Source: Vicinamibacterales bacterium
GTDB taxonomy: Bacteria; Acidobacteriota; Vicinamibacteria; Vicinamibacterales; UBA8438
Length of the DNA stretch: 55,524 nt
NCBI GenBank assembly: GCA_029940535.1
Contig: JAPYUM010000019.1
Location: 3,848 to 59,371 of the forward strand
Direction of reading: 5' to 3'
In this document: positions 33,890 to 43,028 of the stretch, one piece after another
Numbering within the stretch: the first letter of the stretch is position 1
Layout: each line of letters begins with the position of its first letter
Position numbers and translations under genes: made by a program
Notes under the pieces: model-generated
The model's input: only the letters and a program-made list of their open reading frames with translations
Told to the model about the DNA's origin: nothing
The model's database searches: none

Positions 33890-35868
33890 ATGGCCCTGAC
33901 CGCTGACAGTTCATCAGAGTCGAGTGCGCCATCAGGCGCGTCGATCAACCTCGTTGTGCTCGACCTCGGGGTGTTCGTCTGTATCTTCCTCTTTCGGTTT
34001 CTTACCGTCGATTTCAAGAACGACCATTTCGCGCACTTGTCCCGTGCCCGCCAGATCCTGCTTGGCGACCTGCCGGTGCGAGACTTCTTTGATGGCGGTT
34101 TCTTTCTCCAGAACTATGCCTCGACTGCGGCCCAACTGGCTTTTGGCTACAGCCTGTTTGGAGAGGCACTCCTGACCATCTCCTTGGTCGCGCTCGGTGG
34201 AATGCTGGCGTTTCATCTCTCCGCGCGCCTGTCTGGCTAACGCGTCTTCTCGCCGGAGGTGCCGCCCTGTTGACGGCCCTCTCCTTCCCGCGGTTGTACG
34301 CCTATCCGAAGGTCTTTCTGTACGTCTTCGCGATCGCTCTAGTCTTGCTGTACGCACGGCGTGGCACCAGGTTGAACGTGACGCTGCTGGCTGTCCTGAC
34401 CGCGATGGCGTTTCTCCTTCGCCACGACCACGGTGTCTACATCGCCATCATGACGGTGTGCTTCCTGGGCCTGACTCACTGGGGCAGCGACCGTCTCTGG
34501 AGGCGGATGGGACTCTATACGGGGCTCACTGTCGTGCTCTTGGTCCCATTCGCCATCTTCGTTCAGACGACGACGGGGCTGGTTCCCTATGTCACTGGAG
34601 CCCAGACCCGAAACATCGCTGCCTCCCCATTGATTGCCGCTGTTGATGTCGACATCGACTGGTCGGCGCCTCTCTGGGTGGTCGAGCCCCCTGCGGAGGC
34701 GCGGGTCACAGTGCGCTGGTCCGATGAGTCGAACACGGCCGAGCGGCGGGCGAGAGAAACGCGTTATCGGCTCACCGAAGGCATGCTCGTGGAGGACCAG
34801 ACCTGGAGCTATGTCCTCGCCGACGACGATGCCGACAACCTGGGCGCGCTGCTCAGAGACCCCCTGGTCTCGGACACCGGCGGTATCGAACGCGGGACGG
34901 GCCGTGTGGAACCCGATCCATGGAGAGTTTCGCTCAAACGCCGGCTCTTCTTGCTGAGACTCCGTCTCGCACCGGGCGTGTTCACCGACCAGAACGCGCT
35001 GGCATGGTTCTACTATGTGACGCTGGTCATACCGGTTGTTGCACTCGGCTGGATCGGCGCGGCCTGGTGGTCTGGGCGGGCGGAGAGACCGCAGGCGGCC
35101 GTCGTCGCCTCCGCCGCCATCCTCTGCCTCATCATCTCGCACACTCTCGTCCGGGGGTCGCCGGACTCGCGACTGGGTGACGTGGCCGCACCCACGTTCG
35201 TACTCGGCGCGTGGCTCGCGAGCCGGCGCGGCGAGACCGGCGATTCACCGCTCCGCTCGGGACTGATTCAAGCCAGCAGCATCAGCCTGTTCCTGATTAC
35301 ACTCTGGAGCGTCTGGGTGTTCGCCGGAACCGGTATGACGGGTGGCTTCGGCGGACGACTCGGAAACAGCGGGCTCCTCTCCGGGCCAAGGGGCGTCTGG
35401 GAGCAGCTTCGGACCGTCAATCGCCGCCTGCATCGTCGTCCGATCGACGAGTGGGCCGAGCCGGGCAGCACAGGCCTACGCGCGCTCACCCGCTACATCT
35501 TCGACTGCACGACGCCGTCGGACCGGGTCCTTGTGACCTGGTTCGAACCGGGGGTGTTCTTCTACGCCGAACGAGGGTTCGTCGGCGGCCAGGCTTACCT
35601 CGAGTCTGGGTGGCACGCGTCGCCCGCTGATCAGCGCCTGACGCTCGAGCGCATGCGAAACCAGTCGGTTCCGATCATTCTGGGGCGACGGGATCGTGAA
35701 GACGATTTCCAGCAGGGTTTTCCGCTTGTCTACGACTACGTCCAGTCTACGTACACACTGGCGGCGGAATCAGAGTTTGGCGGGGAGCTGTCCTTTCTGG
35801 TGTCGGTGGACCCGCAGATGGAACCCGTGAGGGAACACCCGGTTCTCCGGCTTCCCTGCTACCGATAG
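33890..35868 (+). pseudogene. GT-C-like multipass membrane glycosyltransferase, one frameshift
   Basis: The first frame (ATG 33890, 116 residues) has a helix and then FKNDHFAHLSRARQILLGDL and VRDFFDGGFFL, the first luminal loop of GT-C/ArnT-like transferases. It stops at 34238-34240. The second frame reads on without loss as LLAGGAALLTALSFPRLYAYPK and a further 530 residues with several helices and a soluble C-terminal part. A one-base shift between about 34229 and 34243 joins them into one protein of about 660 residues. Lipid-linked sugar transfer is likely but the substrate is unknown. It is a recent pseudogene or a sequence error. The 3' end overlaps the end of the convergent gene by 122 bases. 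Confidence 0.75.
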
Positions 35869-36664
35869 CTGCGCGCAGAGCCCGTCGTGGTAGTACCGTC
35901 ACCGAGGCGGTTCGCTCGAACACGCTATCGCTTCCCGCCAATTCGACGGTGTAGGTTCCCGGTGCATCGAAGACGGCGAGGGTTCTGGGGTTGCCCGGTC
36001 GGTCGAACGTGACATCGCCAGGGCCGCTGGTCTTGCGCCAGGCCGCGGTCACGGGCGCGTCGCGCGGCAGACCTTCGTCTCGCACGCTGCCGAAGAGCTT
36101 CACACCCCCACCGACGGTCCCGGTCAGTTCCGCCGGGCCGAGCACACGCACGATCGGTGAGCGGTTCAGGCACACGTTGCGCGGCGCGGTGGCCGGGTCG
36201 ACATCGCGCCTGGCCCGCCGCTCGCTGCTTGCATCGAATTCCCAGCTGTATTGGAGCATCGAGTCACTGGTGAGGTGGGTCTCGTCGCCGAGGGCGAGGC
36301 GCCAGCGGAGGATGCCGTCGAAATCGCCTTCGACGACCATCATGCATTGGAATCGATGGTGTCCGGGCAGGAACGTCGTGGGCTGTCCCCGGTCCGGCTC
36401 ACCGGTCAGAAACCTGTTGTCCTCACCGATGGGCACGGTGACGGTCGTGCGGTTGTGATTGAAGTAGGTGAACGCCAGCAGCAGCGACCCATCGTCGTTG
36501 TAGGCAAAGCCGTCGTAGGCAGGAAACAGCGACGTGGTGGTCTGTCGGGCGGAGACGCGCGGCGCCACGAGGGAGGAGGTCGCGAGCACGAGCCCGGCGA
36601 AGCCGGCGGTCAGTACGCCGACGGTTCGGCGTGTCCCCACGGTCCAGTGTCCTGTGCGTGGCAT
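35747..36664 (-). CDS. Secreted protein with C-terminal PKD-like domain
   Basis: 305 residues from ATG 36664. The signal peptide (VGVLTAGFAGLVLATSSLVAPRVSA) leads to a conserved region FPAYDGFAYNDDGSLLLAFTYFNHN, a Pro/Gly segment FLTGEPDRGQPTTFLPGHHRFQC, and then VGGGVKLFGSVRDEGLP, VTAAWRKTSGPGDVTF, VFDAPGTYTVELAGSD, a PKD/Ig-like domain. The last about 40 residues are Arg/Pro-rich and antisense to the end of the GT-C-like gene, so the natural stop may have been lost. It begins 13 bases after the stop of the antiporter gene on the same strand and is probably cotranscribed. Function unknown. Confidence 0.7.
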   Translation of the reverse strand: MPRTGHWTVGTRRTVGVLTAGFAGLVLATSSLVAPRVSARQTTTSLFPAYDGFAYNDDGSLLLAFTYFNHNRTTVTVPIGEDNRFLTGEPDRGQPTTFLPGHHRFQCMMVVEGDFDGILRWRLALGDETHLTSDSMLQYSWEFDASSERRARRDVDPATAPRNVCLNRSPIVRVLGPAELTGTVGGGVKLFGSVRDEGLPRDAPVTAAWRKTSGPGDVTFDRPGNPRTLAVFDAPGTYTVELAGSDSVFERTASVTVLPRRALRAAIGSREAGEPGVPSRVPSAGPPTPERTAPRQTLIPPPVCT

Positions 36665-36676
36665 TCGTGGACCCAA

Positions 36677-38608
36677 TTATAGCGGCTGGGGTTCCGTCGG
36701 AGCACGGCTCGTGGTGACCGTGTCCGCTGATTTCTGGCGCCAGCCCAGTCGGGCGAGCTGGGCAATAGCAGCCTGGCGTTCTGCACGATAGAGGGCCACG
36801 CCGGCTTCGTCGCCGAGCTTGGGCGTGAAGCCGAGGTGGAATGGCCACGCCCGGCTACGTCGTTGGCGCGTGAGCAGCGCGTAGGAGTCGGTCGCGTTGG
36901 GGTGTGACGACGATGGGGCCGCGGCCTGGTCTGTTCCGCCGGAGGATTCCGGGGCGCCCGTATCCGATTTACCGAATACGAAGAGTTCGACGTCGATCTC
37001 GCCGTGTCGGCAGCGGACATCCCAGCGAGCCTGATCGTGCGGGCCCTCGAAGAGTACGTCCAGGCCGGACCTCTGAATGAGGCGCGGCGTGTGTGGGTCG
37101 TCCATGGCGCCGATGGCGACATAGCCACGCTGGACGTCATACGACTCACGCGCTTCTCGCACGAACAAGCCGTTGGCGTGCTCGTTGAAGGTCAGGCCGA
37201 TCACCGTGCCGACCAGCTCCATCCGGGCGCGTTGCATGGTGCGCTCGTCGAGGGGATCACCAAATACCACGGTGTGGCCTGCCTGTTCCGCGGCGTGGGA
37301 CCGCTTGGGGTCCGATTCGATGAACAGCACGGAGGCGCCGCCGTCTCGTAGCGCGCCGGCCAACGGCAGGGCCAGGCCGCCAGCCCCGAAGATGGCGACA
37401 CGGTCCCGTTTGGGCAGCCGGAGCTTCAGGACCCAGGCGAGCGGATACGCGAACAATCCGGACAGGACGACGGTGCCGGCGATCGTGGAGAAGACGAGGG
37501 CACGAAGCGTGGTGCCGCCGCTGACGCCCTGGGCCTCGAGCGTCGCCGCGGTGATGGAGGCGATGGCCGCGGCGACGATGCCCCGTGGAGCGACACCAGC
37601 GATGAACAGGCGCTCCTGCCAGGTCAAATTCAGACCGTGGGTGGAGAGCCCGACACCCAGCGGTCTGACCACCAGCACGAGGCCGGCCACGACCGCCAGC
37701 CCGCCGAGGCCGAGCGCGTGTACGTCGTCGAGCGCCACGTCGGCCGAGAGCAGCACGAAGAGCATACCGACCAGGAGCACGGTGAGTTGGTCCTTGAATT
37801 CACGCAGTTCTCGTCCGACCCGTGTGTCGAGATTTCCGATGACCACCCCGGCCACGGTGACCGCGACCAAACCGCTTGGCTCCATGACGGCGTTGCACGC
37901 CTCGAACAGCAGCACGACGCTCGCGAGCGTAAAGATGTTCTCGTAGTTGCGCGCCACCAGCAGGCGGTACCGCAACGCGCCAGCCAGTAAGAGTCCTGCG
38001 GCCAGACCCGCTATGACGCCGAAGCCGATGCTGACCGCTACGCCGAGCGTCTCCGACGCGAAGGTCGTGAGGCGCGGGGCAATGACCAGATGCAGGAGAA
38101 AACCGGCCAGTAGCGCACCAACCGGGTCGATCAGGACTCCCTCGGCCTCCAGGATCGTCTTGACCCGTGGCCGCAATCGCATATCCCGTAGCAGCGGTTG
38201 AATCACGGTGGGACCCGTGACCACGACCAGCGCCCCGAACAGGACCGCGAGTTCGAGTTGCCAGCCGAGTGCCAGCGAGGCCAGCATGGCGGCGCCGACC
38301 CAGGTCACCAGCGCACCCCAGGTGATGAGCCGGCGGATGGCCGCTTCCTGGCGCTTGAGGCGCGACCATTCGAGGTTGAGTCCACCCTCGAACAGGATGA
38401 TCGCGACACCGAAGTCGACGATGCCGAACAGGCCGTTGCCGAGCGACCGCGGCTCAATCCATCCCAGCACCTCCGGTCCGAGCAGCGCGCCGCAGGCCAG
38501 CAGCAACACGATGCCGGGCAACCGCAGCAGGCGCGACACGGATTGGGCCAGGATGCCGGCGGCCAGGGCCAGTGCGACCGTTAGTTCCGGGTGCGGGGTG
38601 GGTGCCAT
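36677..38608 (-). CDS. Cation:proton antiporter (CPA family) with RCK/TrkA-N domain
   Basis: 643 residues from ATG 38608; the longer open frame upstream is not membrane-like. Twelve or so helices carry CPA antiporter motifs: LLRLPGIVLLLACGALLGPE, FGVAIILFEGGLNLEW, VLFGALVVVTGPTVIQPLLRD and LIDPVGALLAGFLLH, with the conserved Asp residue and the RCK-type regulatory tail. After residue about 390 a nucleotide-binding fold RDRVAIFGAGGLALPLAGALRDGG and FIESDPKRSHAAEQAGH indicates TrkA-N/RCK control by NAD(H). A 3' low-complexity linker follows. It exchanges Na+ or K+ for H+ at the inner membrane. The next gene starts 13 bases downstream. Confidence 0.92.
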   Translation of the reverse strand: MAPTPHPELTVALALAAGILAQSVSRLLRLPGIVLLLACGALLGPEVLGWIEPRSLGNGLFGIVDFGVAIILFEGGLNLEWSRLKRQEAAIRRLITWGALVTWVGAAMLASLALGWQLELAVLFGALVVVTGPTVIQPLLRDMRLRPRVKTILEAEGVLIDPVGALLAGFLLHLVIAPRLTTFASETLGVAVSIGFGVIAGLAAGLLLAGALRYRLLVARNYENIFTLASVVLLFEACNAVMEPSGLVAVTVAGVVIGNLDTRVGRELREFKDQLTVLLVGMLFVLLSADVALDDVHALGLGGLAVVAGLVLVVRPLGVGLSTHGLNLTWQERLFIAGVAPRGIVAAAIASITAATLEAQGVSGGTTLRALVFSTIAGTVVLSGLFAYPLAWVLKLRLPKRDRVAIFGAGGLALPLAGALRDGGASVLFIESDPKRSHAAEQAGHTVVFGDPLDERTMQRARMELVGTVIGLTFNEHANGLFVREARESYDVQRGYVAIGAMDDPHTPRLIQRSGLDVLFEGPHDQARWDVRCRHGEIDVELFVFGKSDTGAPESSGGTDQAAAPSSSHPNATDSYALLTRQRRSRAWPFHLGFTPKLGDEAGVALYRAERQAAIAQLARLGWRQKSADTVTTSRAPTEPQPL

Positions 38609-38779
38609 GAGGTCTCGTGACCAGTGCGCCGGTTGCCGGGCGGCCTCCGTCGCTTCTATTATGGGGGCGGATCTGGTACCGCGCTGGCTGCCACGACTGC
38701 ACCCGTCCTGAACTCGTGATGAATGCGTCACGGTCGGTGCTGACACCTCGCGGTCAGCCGACCCTGACTGGAGAACTGT

Positions 38780-39532
38780 ATGTCAGCCCATCTCGCTCTA
38801 CGGTCCGGCAATCCGGCCCTCACCGCAGACACATTCACCCGCGTGCCGCCGCTGGCAGGCCACGACTCGATGACCATCGCCGGTACCGTCAACAAGACCG
38901 CGATGTCGCTGACAGTGCTGCTGGTGGCGGCGATGTTCGTCTGGGGCAAGGGCGCCCAGGGTCAGTTGCCGATGTTCTGGGTTTGGGGCGGGGTCATCGG
39001 CGGCTTCATCGTGGCCCTGGCCACGGCATTCAAGCCGGTCTGGGCCCCGTATACGACCCCACTCTACGCGGCGCTGGAGGGGTTGGCGCTCGGCGGAATC
39101 TCGTACGTGTTCGAGCAGATGTACCCCGGCATCGTGGCGCAGGCGGTGTTCCTCACCTTCGGGACGCTTGGCGCACTGCTGTTTGCCTACCGCAGTGGCA
39201 TCATCCGCGCCACGGAGAACTTCAAGCTCGGCGTGTTTGCGGCCACAGGGGGGATCGGACTGGTCTACCTGTTGAGCTTCGTCCTGGGGTTCTTCGGCAT
39301 CAGCGTGCCGCTCATCCACTCGAGCGGCACGTTTGGCATCCTTTTCAGCCTGTTCGTGGTGGTCATCGCCGCCCTCAACCTGGTGCTCGACTTCGACTTC
39401 ATCGAACAAGGGGCCGAGCGCGGCGCCCCGAAGTACATGGAGTGGTACGGCGCCTTTGGTCTGCTGGTGACTCTGGTCTGGTTGTATCTTGAGATCTTAC
39501 GCCTGCTAGCCAAACTCCAGAGCCGAGACTAG
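38780..39532 (+). CDS. Bax inhibitor-1/YccA family membrane protein
   Basis: A 250-residue membrane protein with seven helices. ATG 38780 follows GGAGA by six bases. The N-terminal cytoplasmic stretch (TFTRVPPLAGHDSMTIAGTVNKTAMSL) and the helices (PLYAALEGLALGGISYVFEQMYPGIVAQAVFLTFGTL, LDFDFIEQGAERGAPKYMEWYGAFGLLVTLVWLYLEILRLL) are those of the bacterial Bax-inhibitor-1/YccA group of about 250 residues. Asp/Glu residues in the last helices are conserved in BI-1-type Ca2+ leak channels. The function in bacteria is not settled. It is divergent from the antiporter, sharing a 171-base promoter region, and its stop overlaps that of the next convergent gene. Confidence 0.92.
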   Translation: MSAHLALRSGNPALTADTFTRVPPLAGHDSMTIAGTVNKTAMSLTVLLVAAMFVWGKGAQGQLPMFWVWGGVIGGFIVALATAFKPVWAPYTTPLYAALEGLALGGISYVFEQMYPGIVAQAVFLTFGTLGALLFAYRSGIIRATENFKLGVFAATGGIGLVYLLSFVLGFFGISVPLIHSSGTFGILFSLFVVVIAALNLVLDFDFIEQGAERGAPKYMEWYGAFGLLVTLVWLYLEILRLLAKLQSRD

Positions 39533-40047
39533 GTTTTCGGGCGGGGCGGGCGGGGCAGTTCGGGGTTGGGCTGCGTGACGACCAGCGTCGCGCCCTCTCG
39601 CGCGGACGGCGGCTCGAACAGCCCGACGAATCCCCGCAGGGTCTCCGGATCGATGGCGAAATTGTGCCGCGGGAGGCTTGCGTTCCTCGCCCCGATCCGC
39701 GGACCAATCACCTCCACCGGCGTGTCGAGGAAGTGAATCTTCGCGTCGGCGCCGACGGCGCGTGCGGCCTCGATGCAGCGGATGCGGTTCTCGCGCAGAA
39801 AAAAGCCGTCATCGAGGATGACGTCCACGGAGCGTCGCAGGAACTCCTCAGCCTGACCCCAAATCAGGTCGCGACACGCCAGCACGCGTCTGATGTGCTC
39901 TTCGTGACCAACGGTGGCCAGCGAGTATCGGCCGAAGACCGTGATCAGCCATCGGTCCAGCGAGAACAGCACGCTGTCGAGGTCGGCATGCACACCGTGG
40001 GCGTACGTGGTCTTGCCGGAACAAGGCAGCCCGCAGATCAGGTGCAC
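39529..40047 (-). CDS. P-loop kinase-like ATP-binding protein (AAA_33)
   Basis: A 172-residue soluble protein opening with Walker A HLICGLPCSGKTTYA (about 2-16). FSLDRWL then follows, a Lid-type region ACRDLIWGQAEEF, and Walker-B-like VDVILDDGFFLRE. It ends with KIHFLDTPVEVIGPRIGARN and is of the size of AAA_33/zeta-toxin-like small-molecule kinases. The substrate is not predictable. The GTG start has no clear Shine-Dalgarno. The stop overlaps the stop of the convergent Bax-inhibitor gene. It follows the FeoB unit on the same strand by 37 bases, possibly in the same transcript. Confidence 0.75.
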   Translation of the reverse strand: MHLICGLPCSGKTTYAHGVHADLDSVLFSLDRWLITVFGRYSLATVGHEEHIRRVLACRDLIWGQAEEFLRRSVDVILDDGFFLRENRIRCIEAARAVGADAKIHFLDTPVEVIGPRIGARNASLPRHNFAIDPETLRGFVGLFEPPSAREGATLVVTQPNPELPRPPRPKT

Positions 40048-40084
40048 GGTGGATACGGCGTTGCCTTGTGAGTACCCGAGGCAG

Positions 40085-40282
40085 TCAGTGCGTCCGCCCG
40101 GTGGCCGAAGGGAGCGGTCGTGCGGCCGGATCTGGATCCGGCTGGGAGTCGCACTCCTCGCACCCGTGACAGGACGCCTGCGAGTCGGCTTGCGCGCCGC
40201 CGAACAACCCGCGGAGATGCCGGTAGAGAGACACGACCGCCAGTCCTACGATGAGCGCCGCAAGCGGTTCCTGCCAGGTCAT
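40085..40282 (-). CDS. FeoB-associated Cys-rich membrane protein
   Basis: A 65-residue protein starting at ATG 40282, which overlaps the TGA of feoB (ATGA, 40279-40282). It has a single helix (LAALIVGLAVVSLYRHL, about 7-23), then a Cys cluster SCHGCEECDSQ and a Pro/Arg tail. This layout, directly after feoB, is that of the small FeoB-associated Cys-rich proteins. They are thought to aid or regulate ferrous iron transport, perhaps in the role FeoC plays elsewhere. The four-base overlap fixes the start; the longer frame starting at 40432 runs antisense-like through feoB. Confidence 0.8.
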   Translation of the reverse strand: MTWQEPLAALIVGLAVVSLYRHLRGLFGGAQADSQASCHGCEECDSQPDPDPAARPLPSATGRTH

Positions 40283-42786
40283 ACGACACCCCACCCCAGG
40301 ACGAAGCCTACTTGATACACCGCGAGAGACGCGACGTAGGCCAGGACCGACATGTAGCCAAACATAAAGATGGGCCAGCCCCAGCCGCCCGCTTCCTTGC
40401 GCACGACAACGATGGTGCTCATGCACTGGCACGCCAGGACGAAGAACACCATCAACGAGACACCCGTCAGCGGGGTCATCAGCGGTGAGCCGTCGGCCCG
40501 TTCCGCATTCCGGAGCGACGACCGCAGACTGACACTTTCTTCGTCGGCCGCTTCGATGCCGAAGACGATGCCCAGGGTCGAGACAAAAACCTCCCGGGCT
40601 GCGAATGCGCCGAGAATCCCCACCCCGATGCGCCAGTCGAACCCCAGCGGCTCGAGGACGGGCTCGATGAGGCGACCCATCCGTCCCCCGGCACTGTACT
40701 GCAACTGCTCCCCGGCGAGCCGGCCATCCAGGTCCGCCAGCGCCGCCTCCTGGCCGTCGGCAGCGGTCGTCGCCAGCACCTGTGCGCGCGAGACGTCATA
40801 CTGCGCGTCGATTTCGGCGCTGTGTGGGAACGACAGGAGCGCCCACAAGATGATCGTCATCGTGAGAATGATGGTGCCGGCGTCTTCCAGGAACTTACGC
40901 ACTCTCCGCCAGGTCACCAGCAGCACACTACGCCAGACCGGGACCCGATAGGGCGGCAACTCCAGCACCAAGGGCAGCCGAGGTCCGGCCAGGACGGTGC
41001 GACGGAGGACGGCGGCGGCACCCAGTGTCGCGACGACCGAGAGTGTGTACATCGAGAACAGCACCACCGCACCGACACTCAGGATGCCGAACACACGAGG
41101 GTCACCGGCGAACACCACCGCAGTGACCAGTGCGTAGACCGGGAGCCGCGCGCTGCAGGAGACCATCGGCAGCGTCAGCATCGTGATCAATCGATCGCGA
41201 CGGCTTTCGATGGTACGGGTCGCCATGACGGCTGGAATCGCGCAGGCGAAACCCGACAGCATCGGCACGAACGCCTTCCCGTGCAACCCCACTCGCCCCA
41301 TCAAGCGGTCGATGACGAACGCGACTCGAGCCAGGTAACCCAGGTCTTCGAGCAACGCGATGAAGAAGAACAGCATCGCGATCTGTGGCACGAACACCAC
41401 CACGTTGCCAACTCCGGCGATGACCCCGTCAATCAGTAGGTCGTTCAGCACCCCCGGAGGGAAGGTGGTCGCTACGACGTTCTGCAGCCCGGTGGTCGCG
41501 GCTTCGATGGTGCCGATCAATGGTTCCGACCAGGTGAACAGCGCTTCGAACAGCACCGCCATGACGACGGCGAACACGGCCACGCCGTACACACGGTGAA
41601 TGAGTACTCCGTCGAGCCGATCCGTCCACTGCCGCGTATCTTCCCGCGCCTGGGTCCGAACGTCGGCCGCCACCGTCTCGATCCACCGGTACCGCGCGGC
41701 AATAATCTCCTCGTGGACGTCCCGTTGCGTCTGTGCCGCGTCGTGCTGGAGCGCCTGGACGCTCCGGCGAACGCCGTCTGGCAGTCCGGTAGCTTCGCCG
41801 TCGGCGGTCTCCAACGAGAGTAGCGACCACAGCGCCCAGGCCCGCCGCACCGCCGCGGTTCGGCCGAAGCTTGCGTCGGCGAGTGCCTCGCTCACGGTGG
41901 CCACATCCTGTTCGACGTGGTCGGGCAGACCCGGCCAGATTGAATCGGCGCGTGGGGCGAGCCTGATGGCGGTGCCGATCGCGGTGCGTAGCGCGTCGAG
42001 ACCACCACCCCGCGAGGCGACAGTTGGCACGACCGTGGCCCCGAGCCACTGGCCCAGCCGCGTCGTGTCAAAGTCAGCCCCGCCGGCGCTCGCCTCGTCG
42101 ATCATGTTGAGGGCCACGATGACCGGCACCCCGGTTTCCACGATCTGCAGCACCAGATACAGACCGCGCTCGACCGCGCCGGCGTCGACGACCACGACCA
42201 CGGCATCGGGCGGGTCGTCGCGGCGCCCAAGCACCTCGTCGGCCGCCACCTGTTCGTCCGGCGAGTTCGCGCTCAGACTGTAGGTGCCGGGGAGGTCGAC
42301 CACCTCGACCGGCGAGCCGTTGGGGAGCGTGATCCGCCGCGACGACCGGGTCACGGTGACCCCCGGATAGTTGCTGACTCGCGCGCGCGCGCCGGTCAGC
42401 GCATTGAAAACCGTGGTCTTGCCGGAATTCGCGTTGCCCGCTACCAGGACCTTCGGTAGCCGGTTCGTCGTGGGGCTGGCCTTCGTCGGGTAGGCCGGAA
42501 AGTGAAAGGTCGGGGCGCTCTTCGCGTCGTCGACCAGGTCCGCCCGTCCTTCGGGGACGAGCTGAATCAGAGCCGCGTCGGCCAGACGAAGCGAGAGGAG
42601 ATAGCCCCGCAGCCGAATCTCCAGCGGGTCGCCGAGTGGGGCCCGGCGGACGGTCTCGATGGTCGTCCCCGGCAGCAGCCCCATCTCCATGAGCCGCCGC
42701 GCCACCGGACGATCACACCCGACATGGTGGACCACCGCGCTGGTGCCGATTGGAAGCTTGTCGAGGGTGCGGAGACCCTGATGCAC
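40279..42786 (-). CDS. feoB: FeoA-FeoB fusion, ferrous iron transporter
   Basis: An 835-residue inner-membrane Fe2+ transporter. Residues 1-80 are a FeoA/SH3-like domain (LPIGTSAVVHHVG, RLMEMGLLPGTTIETVRRAPLGDPLEIRLRGYLLSLR) that is usually a separate protein. Then comes the GTPase domain: G1 GNANSGKTT at 117-125, VSNYPGVTVTRSS, G3 DLPGTYSLS, G4 NMIDEA. A helical region and the membrane domain follow, with Gate motifs including FVPMLSGFACAIPAVMATRTI and CSARLPVYALVTAVVF. A long C-terminal membrane part ends near 835. The GTG start is preceded by AAGGAG at 11 bases. Promoter and operators lie at 42845-42901. Confidence 0.97.
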   Translation of the reverse strand: MHQGLRTLDKLPIGTSAVVHHVGCDRPVARRLMEMGLLPGTTIETVRRAPLGDPLEIRLRGYLLSLRLADAALIQLVPEGRADLVDDAKSAPTFHFPAYPTKASPTTNRLPKVLVAGNANSGKTTVFNALTGARARVSNYPGVTVTRSSRRITLPNGSPVEVVDLPGTYSLSANSPDEQVAADEVLGRRDDPPDAVVVVVDAGAVERGLYLVLQIVETGVPVIVALNMIDEASAGGADFDTTRLGQWLGATVVPTVASRGGGLDALRTAIGTAIRLAPRADSIWPGLPDHVEQDVATVSEALADASFGRTAAVRRAWALWSLLSLETADGEATGLPDGVRRSVQALQHDAAQTQRDVHEEIIAARYRWIETVAADVRTQAREDTRQWTDRLDGVLIHRVYGVAVFAVVMAVLFEALFTWSEPLIGTIEAATTGLQNVVATTFPPGVLNDLLIDGVIAGVGNVVVFVPQIAMLFFFIALLEDLGYLARVAFVIDRLMGRVGLHGKAFVPMLSGFACAIPAVMATRTIESRRDRLITMLTLPMVSCSARLPVYALVTAVVFAGDPRVFGILSVGAVVLFSMYTLSVVATLGAAAVLRRTVLAGPRLPLVLELPPYRVPVWRSVLLVTWRRVRKFLEDAGTIILTMTIILWALLSFPHSAEIDAQYDVSRAQVLATTAADGQEAALADLDGRLAGEQLQYSAGGRMGRLIEPVLEPLGFDWRIGVGILGAFAAREVFVSTLGIVFGIEAADEESVSLRSSLRNAERADGSPLMTPLTGVSLMVFFVLACQCMSTIVVVRKEAGGWGWPIFMFGYMSVLAYVASLAVYQVGFVLGWGVV

Positions 42787-42844
42787 GGGAGGAAGCGCTC
42801 CTTACATTGGTGGCGAGGCCAGCCACCGCGCGGATCCAAAGAAG

Positions 42845-42859
42845 TGAGACTGGATCTCA
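42845..42859. promoter_or_regulatory. TGAGA-N5-TCTCA operator of feoAB
   Basis: TGAGACTGGATCTCA; on the minus strand TGAGATCCAGTCTCA, one base different from 7380-7394. It sits downstream of the -10 of the feoAB promoter. Fur-like layout; the regulator is unidentified. Confidence 0.6.
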
Positions 42860-42873
42860 GTTTCGGAATTCAG

Positions 42874-42901
42874 TCTATATCGGACCAATTTGGTCGGTCA
42901 A
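42874..42901 (-). promoter_or_regulatory. feoAB promoter with palindrome in the spacer
   Basis: Read on the minus strand: TTGACC (42901-42896), 16-base spacer containing GACCAAATTGGTC (42895-42883), TATAGA (42879-42874). It is aligned base for base with the promoter at 7401-7429 except for one extra C and a few changes in the loop. Confidence 0.65.
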
Positions 42902-43028
42902 CAGAGTCCGACGGGTTGACCCGGCCGGACGGGACGACATCGTGGCGGAGGGTGGCCGTTCGGTGGCGTGTGGGAGAATACAACCGGTACGGCCCACCGG
43001 TTACCCGGCGCAGTCAGGAGCTTTCCCC

